DNA of 45,787 nt from Candidatus Roizmanbacteria bacterium GW2011_GWC2_34_23 (GCA_000990305.1 LBPR01000007.1:1-45787); one strand, 5' to 3'. Shown: positions 1 to 10,166, counted from the stretch's first letter. The notes: generated by a model not told the origin, from the sequence alone. Numbers and translations are program-made.

Positions 1-1155
1 GGATTTTATGAAACTCAATCAAAAGAAGTATACGCTTGGCTGTATCCCAATTATCCACCACTGGCAAACCTTATTTTTTATTTAGTTTTTATTACAAAAC
101 AGCCTGTTTTTAATTTATTTTGGTGGCTAAATTTGAAAATCCCTTTTTTCCCTTCAAAAATATTTACATTTTTGGGTACAAGAGAATATACAGTTGGTTT
201 TTATAAAATACCGGCAATTATTTTTGATTTGATTCTGGCCTATTTGTGTTATTTATTTGCAAAGAAATTATTTCCAAAAGATAAACAAAAACACTTATTA
301 ATTATCGTTATGATTTTATTTAATCCCGTATTTATTTACATCAGTAGCCTTTGGGGGCAGATAGAAACAATTGTCCTGTCATTGTTCATGATTTCGATAT
401 ATCTTTTGGTCTATTCCAAAAAACCCGTTTCAAGTTTTGTCCTTTTCGTTTTATCTTTCTTAGTCAAACCGGTGGTTATAATCTTTTTACCAATATACCT
501 GATTTATTTTTTGAAAAACTACGGATGGAAAAAACTATTTTTTTCTTTAATTATTGGTAATTTAGTTTTTTGGTTATCATTTTTACCCTATTATAAAAAT
601 GGAAATATATTTATATATCCATATATTACTTACTTTCAAAAAATTCTATTAAGCCAAAGTATGAGTAATGTTAGTAATTCGGCATTTAACTTTTGGACGA
701 TCTTTCCAGGGTTAATGAATATGAAAGATACTATAAAAATTGTTGGGCCACTTTCTTATAAGGCTATTGGATTTATTTTGGTTTGTATCTCCTACATAGT
801 AATCACTAGTTTATATCTAAAAAAAGCTAAAAACATAACAGTGTTTTTTTACTCATTATTTTTAACCGGATTTAGTTACATTATGTTCGCAACCAGAATG
901 CATGAAAGATATTGGGTATATTTACTACCATTTTTGTTTTTGATAGGTTTAAAGGAAAGAAAATATCTTAAATGGACGATCTTTCTATCAATTTTATTTT
1001 TTTTGAATATATTTTATGCTTGGTCAGTCCCTTATTTTAACTGGATAAATTCGCTGAAAAATAATATTACTATTTTATTACTTTCCATAATTAATTTCTT
1101 ATCTTTTCTATATTTTCTATTCAAAATTAACAGTCGCTTCCTCATAAAGTCGTGA
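1..1155 (+). CDS. Polytopic membrane glycosyltransferase-like protein (GT39/GT87-like), 5' truncated by window edge
   Basis: Frame is open from base 1 (GFYETQSKEVYAWLYPNYPPLANLIFYL...) upstream of the listed ATG at 133; many TM helices; YPPL motif typical of polyprenyl-phosphate-sugar mannosyltransferases. Confidence 0.6.
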   Translation, partial: GFYETQSKEVYAWLYPNYPPLANLIFYLVFITKQPVFNLFWWLNLKIPFFPSKIFTFLGTREYTVGFYKIPAIIFDLILAYLCYLFAKKLFPKDKQKHLLIIVMILFNPVFIYISSLWGQIETIVLSLFMISIYLLVYSKKPVSSFVLFVLSFLVKPVVIIFLPIYLIYFLKNYGWKKLFFSLIIGNLVFWLSFLPYYKNGNIFIYPYITYFQKILLSQSMSNVSNSAFNFWTIFPGLMNMKDTIKIVGPLSYKAIGFILVCISYIVITSLYLKKAKNITVFFYSLFLTGFSYIMFATRMHERYWVYLLPFLFLIGLKERKYLKWTIFLSILFFLNIFYAWSVPYFNWINSLKNNITILLLSIINFLSFLYFLFKINSRFLIKS

Positions 1156-1950
1156 TCTTTTTTTGAGCAAAATTTTATCCTGCTCTTCGTTTTGTTCCTT
1201 TAATGATTTCCTATTATTAAAAAGACTTAAAGGAAGATCAATATTAAGAACGCGACCCTTAACTAAATGACGGGTAATCCCGGTTGGAAGTAAAATTCCA
1301 GACTTAGCTGATTCAATAATTTGCTGAGGAGTAAAGGTAGGAAAAATAACAATGACATTATCGTTCAGATATTGTTTAAAAAAATTTTTAATGCTGTCGT
1401 GATTCAAAGTATAAGGAAGAGCACCACGGGAAAGATTGTTTTTATAAAAAGAAACAAGATAGTTCATTCTTTTTATTTTTTCAGAAAAATTACCACCAGT
1501 TGAAATAAAAAAGACTTCCTTTTTATTAGTAACAATGGTACAAAGTCGTCCAAAATCTTTTTCCTTAATATACCGATGTCCAACCTGATCCATTTTGCCT
1601 TGACTGACAATTAAAGATTTATCTTTTTTAATAAAATTTAAAAATTCTTTTATATCACCTTTCAAAATATGAAGCCAAGAAGATAGCTCGATCTTTTCTT
1701 GATCATTGTAATCAACGATTTGAGCCGAAATGGTTTTTATTCCGAGGGTTTTAAAAGAATGGATTCGGTTCATACCATCTAGCTGAAGATATTTTTTTCC
1801 TCCAAGAGAAGCCACAATAATCGGATTACTGAGAGTTTGGCTTTTTTTGAGAAAATTAATCAACTCTTTACTATTGGAAGGATCCAGCTCTTCATGGACT
1901 AAGATGTCCTTAATTAAGATTACTTCTACCTGAAAGCGATCAGTTTTCAT
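1117..1950 (-). CDS. ParB/Srx-fold protein resembling SbnI/SerK free serine kinase
   Basis: N-terminal HEELDPSNSKELINFLKK..NPIIV..KYLQLDGMNRIHSFKTLGI followed by SSWLHIL, like the ParB-like serine kinase family; last gene of a tight operon with serA-like and class V aminotransferase genes. Confidence 0.6.
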   Translation of the reverse strand: MKTDRFQVEVILIKDILVHEELDPSNSKELINFLKKSQTLSNPIIVASLGGKKYLQLDGMNRIHSFKTLGIKTISAQIVDYNDQEKIELSSWLHILKGDIKEFLNFIKKDKSLIVSQGKMDQVGHRYIKEKDFGRLCTIVTNKKEVFFISTGGNFSEKIKRMNYLVSFYKNNLSRGALPYTLNHDSIKNFFKQYLNDNVIVIFPTFTPQQIIESAKSGILLPTGITRHLVKGRVLNIDLPLSLFNNRKSLKEQNEEQDKILLKKRSRLYEEATVNFE

Positions 1951-1954
1951 ATTA

Positions 1955-2816
1955 TTATTTTGATAAAATTTTTATAACCTCATCAATAACTGTTTTTGTC
2001 CCCTTTTTTAAAGCCTCACTGGTTGATGCGGCAATATGGGGGGTAAGAATAACATTGGGTAATTTCCTCCAAGGAGAGACAGGTGGTAAAGGTTCTTGCC
2101 AAAATACGTCAAGGGCAGCTCCGCTGATCTTTTTTTGCTCAAGTAATTTAAAAAGAACTTTTTCTTCAACTACCCCAGCCCGAGAAGTATTAATGAAAAA
2201 ACTGGTCGGCTTCATTAAAGAAAGCAAATCGTTGTTAACTAAATTTTTCGTAGTATTATTTAACGGCAAGTGAACGCTGATAATATCTGAATGTTTGAAA
2301 ATATATTTAAGAGAATTAGTTTTTTTGGTCCGGCTATAATAATCAACCTTAGCTCCAAAAGCCGTTAATATTCTTGCAACCCTTTTTCCTATATGTCCAA
2401 AACCTACTACTCCGACTTTTTTACCTTCAACTTCTTCCCCTTTAAGCTCTTTTTTTATCCAAAGACCAGAGTTCATTGAAGAATATGCAAGTGAAAGTTT
2501 ACGAAGTAATGATAATATTAAACCTATCGTAAGCTCTGTGACAGCTTCAGAATTGGATTCGGGAGATTGCCTCGGTGACATCAATGTTATCGAGACCACT
2601 GCCAACCCGAGCAATTACTTTTAGATTATGACCGCGATCTATAACGTCAGCAGTTACCTTGGTGCGGCTGCGGACAATTAACCCTTCGTAGTTTGAAATA
2701 ATTTTGATTAAATCTTGAGGGGTAATTTCTGGTTGATAGCTGAACGAGAATTTTGGATTCTTAATCTGACCAATAACATTTTTATCTACCTTGTCAGCGA
2801 TTAGAATTTTTAACAT
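1955..2816 (-). pseudogene. serA: D-3-phosphoglycerate dehydrogenase-like (2-hydroxyacid dehydrogenase), disrupted by an internal deletion/frameshift near 2567
   Basis: Two overlapping ORFs (2547..2816 and 1955..2614) give the N-terminal part (..VIARVGSGLDNIDVTEA) and the rest (SPESNSEAVTELTIGLIL..GVVGFGHIGKRVA..TPHIAAST) of one family; the intervening RGIxVxN motif is absent. Confidence 0.75.
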
Positions 2817-2819
2817 ATA

Positions 2820-3902
2820 TTAAACTTCTTTTAATGATTTTTTAAAAACATCTACGACTTGGTTAAGATCGGATTTTGTCACATATCCCATATGGGCGAC
2901 GCGAACGATCTTTCCTTTTAGATCTCCCATTCCTCCGGCAATCACCAAATTATATTTTTCTCTCAAAAGCTTTCTCCATGAAGCCTCATCAACTCCCTCA
3001 GGTGGCCAGATAGAAGTGACTGTGGGTGACGCTTCTTTATCAGTGACGACTAATTTTAAACCAATCTTTTTTATCTGTCCTCGAAAATAATCTCGAAGCT
3101 CAAGATGTTTTTTGAATATTTTTTCTCGGCCTTGTTTTCTCATAATCTCGAGAGCCGTTTTCAAGCTAAATAATACTGAGACCGCCGGTGTTGCTGGAGT
3201 CTGATTTTTTTGACTAAATTTTTCATATAAGGAAAGATCAAAATAATATTTAGGTATTTTTGAATTTTTTTGCCTTTCTTTGGCTTTTTCAGAAACGGCG
3301 ATCATAGAAATTCCAGGGGATGACATCCAGGCCTTTTGGGAAGCGGTAATCAGGACGTCAATCTTAAGATCATCCATCGGCAGGTTGACGCCGCCTAAAG
3401 CACTGACAGAATCAACTAATAACAATGGTTTTGAAGAATGAGCTTTAACAATCGGGGCAATTTCAAATAAATTATTTAAAACACCTGTTCCCGTTTCATT
3501 GTGGGTAATAAAAACAGCGGCGAGTTTTTTTATTTTTTGTAAAGTTTGCTGAACTATTTCTTTTTTAACTGCGGTCCCCTCAGGAAATTTGACTTGATTG
3601 ATATTCAAGTCATATCTTTTGCCTATCTCAGCCCAACGATTGCCAAATTCACCACAGGTAAAAAAGACAACCGTGTCCCCCGGGGAAAAAAAGTTGACAA
3701 CCGCCGTTTCCAGTCCAGCAGTTCCGGAGGCGGTCAAAAGATAGATAGGATTTTTGGTTTGAAAAAAATATTGGAGGTTATCAACCACTTCTTGATGAAT
3801 TTTTTCATAACTTTTGCCTCGATGACTAATTACTTGTTGGGAGAGTGAAGATAGAACTTGCGGAGGTAATGGAGTTGGTCCGGGGATCCTAAGGTTCGCC
3901 AT
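2820..3902 (-). CDS. Class V PLP-dependent aminotransferase (alanine-glyoxylate / serine-pyruvate aminotransferase family)
   Basis: RIPGPTPLPPQVLSSLSQQVISHRGKSYEKI, TASGTAGLETAV, DSVSALGGVNLPMDDLKIDVLITASQKAWMSSPG. Confidence 0.85.
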   Translation of the reverse strand: MANLRIPGPTPLPPQVLSSLSQQVISHRGKSYEKIHQEVVDNLQYFFQTKNPIYLLTASGTAGLETAVVNFFSPGDTVVFFTCGEFGNRWAEIGKRYDLNINQVKFPEGTAVKKEIVQQTLQKIKKLAAVFITHNETGTGVLNNLFEIAPIVKAHSSKPLLLVDSVSALGGVNLPMDDLKIDVLITASQKAWMSSPGISMIAVSEKAKERQKNSKIPKYYFDLSLYEKFSQKNQTPATPAVSVLFSLKTALEIMRKQGREKIFKKHLELRDYFRGQIKKIGLKLVVTDKEASPTVTSIWPPEGVDEASWRKLLREKYNLVIAGGMGDLKGKIVRVAHMGYVTKSDLNQVVDVFKKSLKEV

Positions 3903-3942
3903 AGTGAAGAAATAATACCGGAATTAGATTAAAATATCAATA

Positions 3943-5142
3943 ATGATCAACAAAATATTATTTTTTTTATTTCTTTTACTTCTTCCGTCCCAACTAGGTA
4001 AACACTTTTTTCTTGACTTTTCTTATCTTTCCGGAGTTCGGGTAGATTATCTTGCCCCAACAGTTTATCTAACTGACATAATTGTTTTTTTATTAACAGT
4101 TGTTAATCTAAAAATTATCCTCAAATTTTTTAAAAATAAAAAAGTTCTTTTGAGTTTACTTCTTTTAGTAATTAATATTTGGCTTTCACGTCTTCCAGTG
4201 ATTTCTTTTTATTGGTTTATAAAAATTATTGAGTTTTTGATAATTTTTTCCTTGGCTAAAAAAATATTAGTAACGTTGAAAGAAAAATATATTTTAGTTG
4301 CCTTACTTATATCAGGTTCATTTGAACTATTTTTATCTCTAATTCAATTAATTAATAAACATTCAGTTCAAGGAGTTTTTTATTATTTTGGTGAAAGGTT
4401 ACTTTCTCTTTCGACACCAGGAGTAGCCAAAGCCACAATCCAAGGAGTTGAGTTTTTACGACCTTATGGAACATTCTCTCACCCAAATTCCTTAGCAGGT
4501 TTTTTCCTGCTTTTATATTTTTTAGTTTTAACTTATAAAAAATTTAACCGTTATCTAGCTCTCAAATATTTGTTTTTATTCATCTCTAGTATTTTGGTTT
4601 TTATCTCTTTTTCCAAAGTTGCCATTGTGAGTTTTTTAATACTTACTACTTGCTACTTAATACTTAATACTAAACTCAGTTGCCGGCTATGTAAAATAGC
4701 CCGCGTACTTGTTTTATTCATTGTCTCATTAATCTTCCTGTCTGCGGCGACGGACCCTTTAACAGTTAACAAAAGAATCGAACTGATGAAAAATTCAGTA
4801 ACTATTATTCTTCGGTATCCGGTTCAAGGAGTCGGCTTAGGTAGTTATTTGATTGAACAGGCAAAATTTTCATCAAGATTCTATTTATTTTTTAACCAGC
4901 CGGTTCATAATATTTTTCTTCTTTTTATAAGTGAGATGGGTTTGATAATTGGAGGATTTTTGTTGTATCGATTAATCGATCAATTAATACAACGACGATT
5001 AACAAAAGGTCAATGGCTATTAATTTTTGTAATAATCTTTACAGGTTTCTTTGATCACTATTGGTTAACTTTACAGCAGAATTTCTTACTGATGGGATTG
5101 GTTATGGGAGTGATTCTATCTCGGACTTTACCTGTTGATTAA
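3943..5142 (+). CDS. O-antigen ligase/polymerase family membrane protein
   Basis: Multi-TM with RPYGTFSHPNSLAGFF and a C-terminal PVHNIFLLFISEMG motif. Confidence 0.75.
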   Translation: MINKILFFLFLLLLPSQLGKHFFLDFSYLSGVRVDYLAPTVYLTDIIVFLLTVVNLKIILKFFKNKKVLLSLLLLVINIWLSRLPVISFYWFIKIIEFLIIFSLAKKILVTLKEKYILVALLISGSFELFLSLIQLINKHSVQGVFYYFGERLLSLSTPGVAKATIQGVEFLRPYGTFSHPNSLAGFFLLLYFLVLTYKKFNRYLALKYLFLFISSILVFISFSKVAIVSFLILTTCYLILNTKLSCRLCKIARVLVLFIVSLIFLSAATDPLTVNKRIELMKNSVTIILRYPVQGVGLGSYLIEQAKFSSRFYLFFNQPVHNIFLLFISEMGLIIGGFLLYRLIDQLIQRRLTKGQWLLIFVIIFTGFFDHYWLTLQQNFLLMGLVMGVILSRTLPVD

Positions 5143-5695
5143 GATCAGATAACTGTGTCAAGGACTGATTTAATCCCTGCGGAAGGATTTTTATTAATTC
5201 TTCGATTAATTCCTTGTGTTTAGCATTGCTTAATTTTAAAGTTTCAACAAAACTGGAAGGAGCTTGAGCCCCTTGTTTTTTTGCAGATCTTAATAGCTCT
5301 GGTATCTTGAGAAAATATTTTTCTCCTTTAACAAAAGTATCGATTGCCAATTGGCTTTTTCCCTTTGAGGCAAGAACCAAAGACATAGACGTTCTTTTAT
5401 CAGAATATAGAAGATAAAGTTCAGCCTTTTTTAAATTATCTCGAGTCAAAAAGTCAGTAATTTTATCTCTCATAATTTTAGTTATATAAAGTGGGCTGTC
5501 CGGAAGAAGACCTGGATATGGCAAATTGTAAATAACTTTTTCTTGAGGAGTTTTTACTAATGTATCTGAAGCCCCTAAGACAAAGTATGTAACAAAGGGA
5601 ACAAGGACGACGAAAGAAATTAGCAAGATATAACGCCCAAAATTCTTCATAAGCATGTAACTATTATACAACAAATCCCTCACCATTAGTACCAT
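5102..5695 (-). CDS. DUF5667-like membrane-anchored protein
   Basis: N-terminal TM then LPYPGLLPDSPLYITKIMRDKITDFLTRDNLKKAELYLLYSDKR. Confidence 0.6.
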   Translation of the reverse strand: MVLMVRDLLYNSYMLMKNFGRYILLISFVVLVPFVTYFVLGASDTLVKTPQEKVIYNLPYPGLLPDSPLYITKIMRDKITDFLTRDNLKKAELYLLYSDKRTSMSLVLASKGKSQLAIDTFVKGEKYFLKIPELLRSAKKQGAQAPSSFVETLKLSNAKHKELIEELIKILPQGLNQSLTQLSDLNQQVKSEIESLP

Positions 5696-5718
5696 AAATA
5701 GTGAGGGATTATCCTAAA

Positions 5719-5991
5719 TCACTTAACCATTCTTTTCAAACTTTTTCCAGCGGTAAAACCAGGGGTTTTTGTGGCTGGGATTTGAATTTCAGCACCAGTT
5801 TGAGGATTTCTTCCTTTTCTGGCGGCCCGACGTCTGACCATAAAAGTACCAAATCCTGTCACAACTATTTTTTCACCTCTTTTCATTGCATCAGACATGG
5901 TGGAAAATACTGTGTTGACGGATTCTTTGGCGGCCTTAGCGGTTAGACCAGCTTTCTTAGCTACTTGGGCGATTAAATCTGCTTTTGTCAT
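5719..5991 (-). CDS. hup: HU-family DNA-binding protein
   Basis: MTKADLIAQVAKKAGLTAKAAKESVNTVFSTM...GFGTFMVRRRAARKGRNPQTG. Confidence 0.93.
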   Translation of the reverse strand: MTKADLIAQVAKKAGLTAKAAKESVNTVFSTMSDAMKRGEKIVVTGFGTFMVRRRAARKGRNPQTGAEIQIPATKTPGFTAGKSLKRMVK

Positions 5992-6167
5992 TTGATATCA
6001 CCTCCTTTCATTAGAATTTGTTTACGAATGTAATGAGTAACTGCAATTTTTTTTAACTATTATTATCAGTAATAGATTAGTGGTTTTTTGGCGTCCTGTC
6101 AATCTATATTTAAGATATCTTATTGTAACAATCTATATCAAATGTAGGGCGGTGGGACGAGGTAAAA

Positions 6168-6200
6168 TAGGGTCAGACCCTGTGTTAGGGTCTGACCCTA
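6168..6200. terminator. Perfect 14-bp inverted repeat (TAGGGTCAGACCCT-GTGTT-AGGGTCTGACCCTA) downstream of rny; terminator or REP-like hairpin
   Basis: Direct reading; each arm is itself a near palindrome. Confidence 0.6.
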
Positions 6201-6207
6201 GATAAAG

Positions 6208-7632
6208 TTAAATTTTAGTCGTAGCCTCAGCTCTAGTTTCCCGAATAACCGTGACTTTAATTTGACCCGGGAAAACTTCAAATTTTTGCTCCAATTCTTC
6301 TTTAATTTTTTCGGCAGTAATTAAAGCCTCATCATCAGTTATTTCATCAGGCCGGACAATTACTCTTAATTCTCGACCGGCCTGCAAAGCATAAGCTTCT
6401 TTGACGCCCTTTTTAGTTTTGGCAATATCTTCAATAGTTTTAATTCTTTTTAGATATTCACCAAAATCTTCGTGTCGAGCACCCGGTCGACCACCGGAAA
6501 CTGCATCGGCAATATAGACAACAACTGCTTCAAGACTGGTAAAAGGCACATCTTCATGGTGACTGGCGACGCAGTCAATCACTTTTTGAGGAAAGCGATT
6601 TTTTTTCAAAACTTCAACTCCGAGGTCAATATGGGATCCTTCCTTATCAGTAATGACTTTACCAATATCATGAAAAAGACAACCAAGTTTAACTAAGTTG
6701 ACATCAAGTTTTAATTCATGAGCTAAAGCAACTCCAATTCTAGTTTCCTCTAAGGTATGAGCAATCATGTTTTGTCCGTAAGAGAAACGGTATTTAAACT
6801 TACCTAAAAGTTGAATTAATTCAGTCGGTAAATTAAAAACACTAACACTGTGAGCTAATTCCTCACCGGCTTTGAAAATAATTTTGTCTACTTCCTCTCG
6901 GGTTTTTTTAACAATTTCTTCAATTCTTTCCGGCTGAATCCGACCATCTTTAATTAGTCGCTCAAGTGACATTCGGGCCACTTCACGACGGATGGCATCA
7001 AAAGAAGATAGTTTAATAACTTTTTCTTCTTCAAGATCAACATCAACTCCGGTGGCAATTTCAAAGGCTCTAATGTTGCGGCCTTCTTTACCAATAATTC
7101 TTCCCTTATAATCCTCACTTGGAAGGTTGATGACGGACAAAGTATATTCAGAAACATAGTCAATGGCGCCGTATCTAATTGCGTCAACTAATATTTGTTT
7201 GGCTTTATCATCGGCGGTAAGCTTAACTTCTTCTTCAGCCGATTTGATTTTTTTGGCTACTTCACCTTTTAATTTATCTTCCCAACCGGCAAGTAATAAA
7301 TCTCTAGCCTGATCTTTGGTTAATCCAGCTATTTTTTCCAACTTTTGTAATAACTGATCCTTTTTCTGTTCCAGTTCTTTTTTAATCGCTTCAACATTAT
7401 TTTTGACATCTTGGACGGACAGTCTTTCCCGATTAATAGCATTATCTTTTTCCTCAATCTGCTCTTCGCGATGGGCCAATCTCTTTTCTACTTCAATGGC
7501 ATCAGTAGCAACTTTTCTTACCTCTTCCTGGGCTTTGTAGGTAATAGTTTGTGCCTCTATTCGGGCTTTGGCTAATAGCTCGTCTCTTTCTTTCTTTAAC
7601 GAGGTAAACTTCTTAAAAAATTTCATTAACAT
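6208..7632 (-). CDS. rny: Ribonuclease Y (KH + HD domains), without N-terminal transmembrane helix
   Basis: Coiled coil, GRIIGKEGRNIRAFEIATGVDVDLEE (KH), HDIGKVITDKEGSHIDLG (HD), C-terminal FPGQIKVTVIRETRA. Confidence 0.93.
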   Translation of the reverse strand: MLMKFFKKFTSLKKERDELLAKARIEAQTITYKAQEEVRKVATDAIEVEKRLAHREEQIEEKDNAINRERLSVQDVKNNVEAIKKELEQKKDQLLQKLEKIAGLTKDQARDLLLAGWEDKLKGEVAKKIKSAEEEVKLTADDKAKQILVDAIRYGAIDYVSEYTLSVINLPSEDYKGRIIGKEGRNIRAFEIATGVDVDLEEEKVIKLSSFDAIRREVARMSLERLIKDGRIQPERIEEIVKKTREEVDKIIFKAGEELAHSVSVFNLPTELIQLLGKFKYRFSYGQNMIAHTLEETRIGVALAHELKLDVNLVKLGCLFHDIGKVITDKEGSHIDLGVEVLKKNRFPQKVIDCVASHHEDVPFTSLEAVVVYIADAVSGGRPGARHEDFGEYLKRIKTIEDIAKTKKGVKEAYALQAGRELRVIVRPDEITDDEALITAEKIKEELEQKFEVFPGQIKVTVIRETRAEATTKI

Positions 7633-7845
7633 AGGAATTTAAATGAAGCTTGGAGGCAAGAAAAATATCAAAGATTAAATCCGCCAACTAGCGGACAAAA
7701 ATCAGACCAACAAACTAATTCCTAAAAATTTAAGGAAAGAATTTGTGTTTTGGTCTGCCATTTTGAAAATTAATAATTAATATTTAACTTTTATAACTCC
7801 AGGCAATTTCTAATATATATATTTTACTCTTTATTTATTAAATCT

Positions 7846-9042
7846 TCAATTGTTTTTATTAAAAGAATAACTTTGCTTCATTTTTATAGCTAAATATATA
7901 ATTAGAGGTAGAGGCAATATTCCAGTAAAAAAATAAATCCACCTTGGGCTTGTTAATTCTACCAAAGGCCCTGACACTGCTACAATTATTGAGTAAATAA
8001 TACCCATTAATAAATTTAGAGCTGATAACGATGTAGCTCGATGTCTTGAATCAAAGACTTCATTAGTTAGTTTATTTAATAAGTTGAACCGTAAGGTTGA
8101 AGCAAACATTAAAGGTATTATGGCAATAACATTTAAAACGGGATTTGGGATAAGAGCAAATAAGCTTCCTACCCCCATTATGATTGGATGAATCCAAGCT
8201 CCATAAGCTCTGGTAAATTTAAGAATTTTTATAGCAATAAAACCAATTATCACTGCATTGACTATTCTGGCTGATGATAAAATAATTCCTTGGGTACTTT
8301 CCGCAAAACCAAGACTATTGATAAAAACCAAATTTATATAAGTCATCCATGACCAGGTAATTCCCGCAATTAACATAAAATAAATAGAAAGATATCTAGT
8401 ATAGGTATTTTTAAATAATTCTTTTACACCATTTTTTGTGTTATTAATGTAATCAGACCAAGAATACTTGGTACTGTCGAGACGAGGTTCTTTCATATTT
8501 AAATATAGAAAAACGGAAACAAAAATACTTATCCCTGAAAAAAGAAATGGTAACGTTGGAGATATTACATATAAAAAACCACCTACTAAAGTTGCAAATA
8601 TTAAAGCAATTTGAGTAAAAATCCCTTCTCTCGTTGCGATCGTAGTATATTCTTCTTCACGATTATTTTCTTTTAAAGTATCGTAAATTAGAGCTGTATT
8701 TGCTCCAGACATAGCACTTTCGCCAACAGCCCTGATTAGAGTTCCAACCACTATCCATAGACTACTTGGCATTAATACGATTAAAAATAATCCTAAAGCA
8801 TCAAATATTGCTCCAATCGCGCAGCTTATTCGTCTACCCCAAAGATCAGCAAAAACTCCAGTTGGTAATTCCATCAAAAACATCAAAATATAACGAACAC
8901 TCGCTAACAAACCCATTTGAGTCAATGTTAGATAATGATTTTGAAAAGCTACATAAATTGGAATAAAAAATAAAAGATTATTCAAAAATTCAGTCAGATA
9001 ATAAAAAAGGATATTTCTATCGACATAATTTTTTAATTTCAT
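7846..9042 (-). CDS. MFS transporter
   Basis: About 12 TM helices; LPTGVFADLWGRRISCAIG motif. Confidence 0.8.
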   Translation of the reverse strand: MKLKNYVDRNILFYYLTEFLNNLLFFIPIYVAFQNHYLTLTQMGLLASVRYILMFLMELPTGVFADLWGRRISCAIGAIFDALGLFLIVLMPSSLWIVVGTLIRAVGESAMSGANTALIYDTLKENNREEEYTTIATREGIFTQIALIFATLVGGFLYVISPTLPFLFSGISIFVSVFLYLNMKEPRLDSTKYSWSDYINNTKNGVKELFKNTYTRYLSIYFMLIAGITWSWMTYINLVFINSLGFAESTQGIILSSARIVNAVIIGFIAIKILKFTRAYGAWIHPIIMGVGSLFALIPNPVLNVIAIIPLMFASTLRFNLLNKLTNEVFDSRHRATSLSALNLLMGIIYSIIVAVSGPLVELTSPRWIYFFTGILPLPLIIYLAIKMKQSYSFNKNN

Positions 9043-9055
9043 AAAAATAAGAAAA

Positions 9056-9277
9056 TTATTTTTTCAAGAATATATTTTCGTTCAATCCAGTTTGTTTGAT
9101 AATACTTCGGAGTGTCCCCTGAGGGATATCTTTTGAATGAAAGGGAACAACGGTCGTTTTCTCACTTTTGAAATTATGATAAACCCGATGACTTCCAGTC
9201 TGTCTTTTAATCATAAAACCATTTTTGAGAAGAATCTTTTCCAAATCGCGAGGCTTAAATGATGGTAGTTTAACCAT
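9056..9277 (-). CDS. hicA: HicA-type mRNA interferase toxin
   Basis: LPSFKPRDLEKILLKNGFMIKRQTGSHRVYHN...VVPFHSKDIPQGTLRSIIKQTGL. Confidence 0.9.
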   Translation of the reverse strand: MVKLPSFKPRDLEKILLKNGFMIKRQTGSHRVYHNFKSEKTTVVPFHSKDIPQGTLRSIIKQTGLNENIFLKK

Positions 9278-9282
9278 ATTCT

Positions 9283-9555
9283 TTAATAAGCGAAACTGCC
9301 TGAAGGAAGATTGACTTCAATTTTTTTTGACGTGACGAAATAGTCATCACTATCTGGAGCAGGAATTGATTTTTTAAGTTCAATCGAGGTTTCAATATAA
9401 AGTTGCATCGCCTTTTTAACATTAGAAGTGGCTTCATCAACGGTTTTTCCAAAATCAGATATACCTAAAGAAGGAGCATATGCCACACAAAGAAAGCCTT
9501 TATTTTGTTTCTCTTTTTCAACAATGATTCGATAATTTAGAATAGTTGTTTTCAT
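9283..9555 (-). CDS. hicB: HicB-type antitoxin
   Basis: YRIIVEKEKQNKGFLCVAYAPSLGISDFGKTVDEATSNVKKAMQLYIE; immediately upstream of hicA. Confidence 0.85.
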   Translation of the reverse strand: MKTTILNYRIIVEKEKQNKGFLCVAYAPSLGISDFGKTVDEATSNVKKAMQLYIETSIELKKSIPAPDSDDYFVTSKKIEVNLPSGSFAY

Positions 9556-9559
9556 ATAT

Positions 9560-10045
9560 TTATATTATATCATTTTTCTCCTCAAATTTTTTAATGGTTT
9601 TCCGACTGATTTCAAAATTAAATCCTCTTCTTTGAAGTAATGACAGGGCTTTTTCAAAGCGTTTTTGTTTAGGCAGGGTCTTTATTATTTCCCAACGGCG
9701 AGTAAGGGCTTTCTTAGCTAATTTTTCTTCATTGATCTCTGTATTTGCAAAATATTTGTCAACTAGTTCTTTATCAATTCCAAATCTATTTAACTCTTGC
9801 TTAATGGCAAAGACTCCTTTAACCTTAGTCGCTGTCCTTGACCTGACTAGAAAATCTATAAATACTTTATCGTCTAAAAATTTTAGCTCTATTAAATGGT
9901 CAATTATCTTATCAACCGCCTCGTGAGACCAGTGGGTAGTCTTTACTTTTTTATAAAGATGTTCGCGGGTTTCCTTTATTGTTCGCGGACGGAATTTGAG
10001 ATAAAAGAAAGCAATGTTGAGAAGAGGTATTAAATCATTTTCCAT
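9560..10045 (-). CDS. recX: Regulatory protein RecX (ATG at 10045 preferred over the listed 10096)
   Basis: AFFYLKFRPRTIKETREHLYKK...DKVFIDFLVRSRTATKVKGVFAIKQELNRFGI; downstream of recA; the 51 nt before 10045 are repeat array. Confidence 0.8.
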   Translation of the reverse strand: MENDLIPLLNIAFFYLKFRPRTIKETREHLYKKVKTTHWSHEAVDKIIDHLIELKFLDDKVFIDFLVRSRTATKVKGVFAIKQELNRFGIDKELVDKYFANTEINEEKLAKKALTRRWEIIKTLPKQKRFEKALSLLQRRGFNFEISRKTIKKFEEKNDII

Positions 10046-10166
10046 AAATCTCAATAACCAATATGTCAAGTATTCCAAACAATAACCAATTACCAATAAT
10101 CAACATTCAAACCGTTTGATTAATTGAATATCGAAATTTGTTTGTTTCTTGGAATTTGGTTATTGG

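Noticed and set aside
1955-2816. Programmed frameshift in serA-like gene
   Set aside because: A whole conserved segment is missing, not just a frame change at a slippery site
3546-3848. Plus-strand ORF inside the class V aminotransferase
   Set aside because: Antisense shadow of a well-supported gene; no recognisable domain
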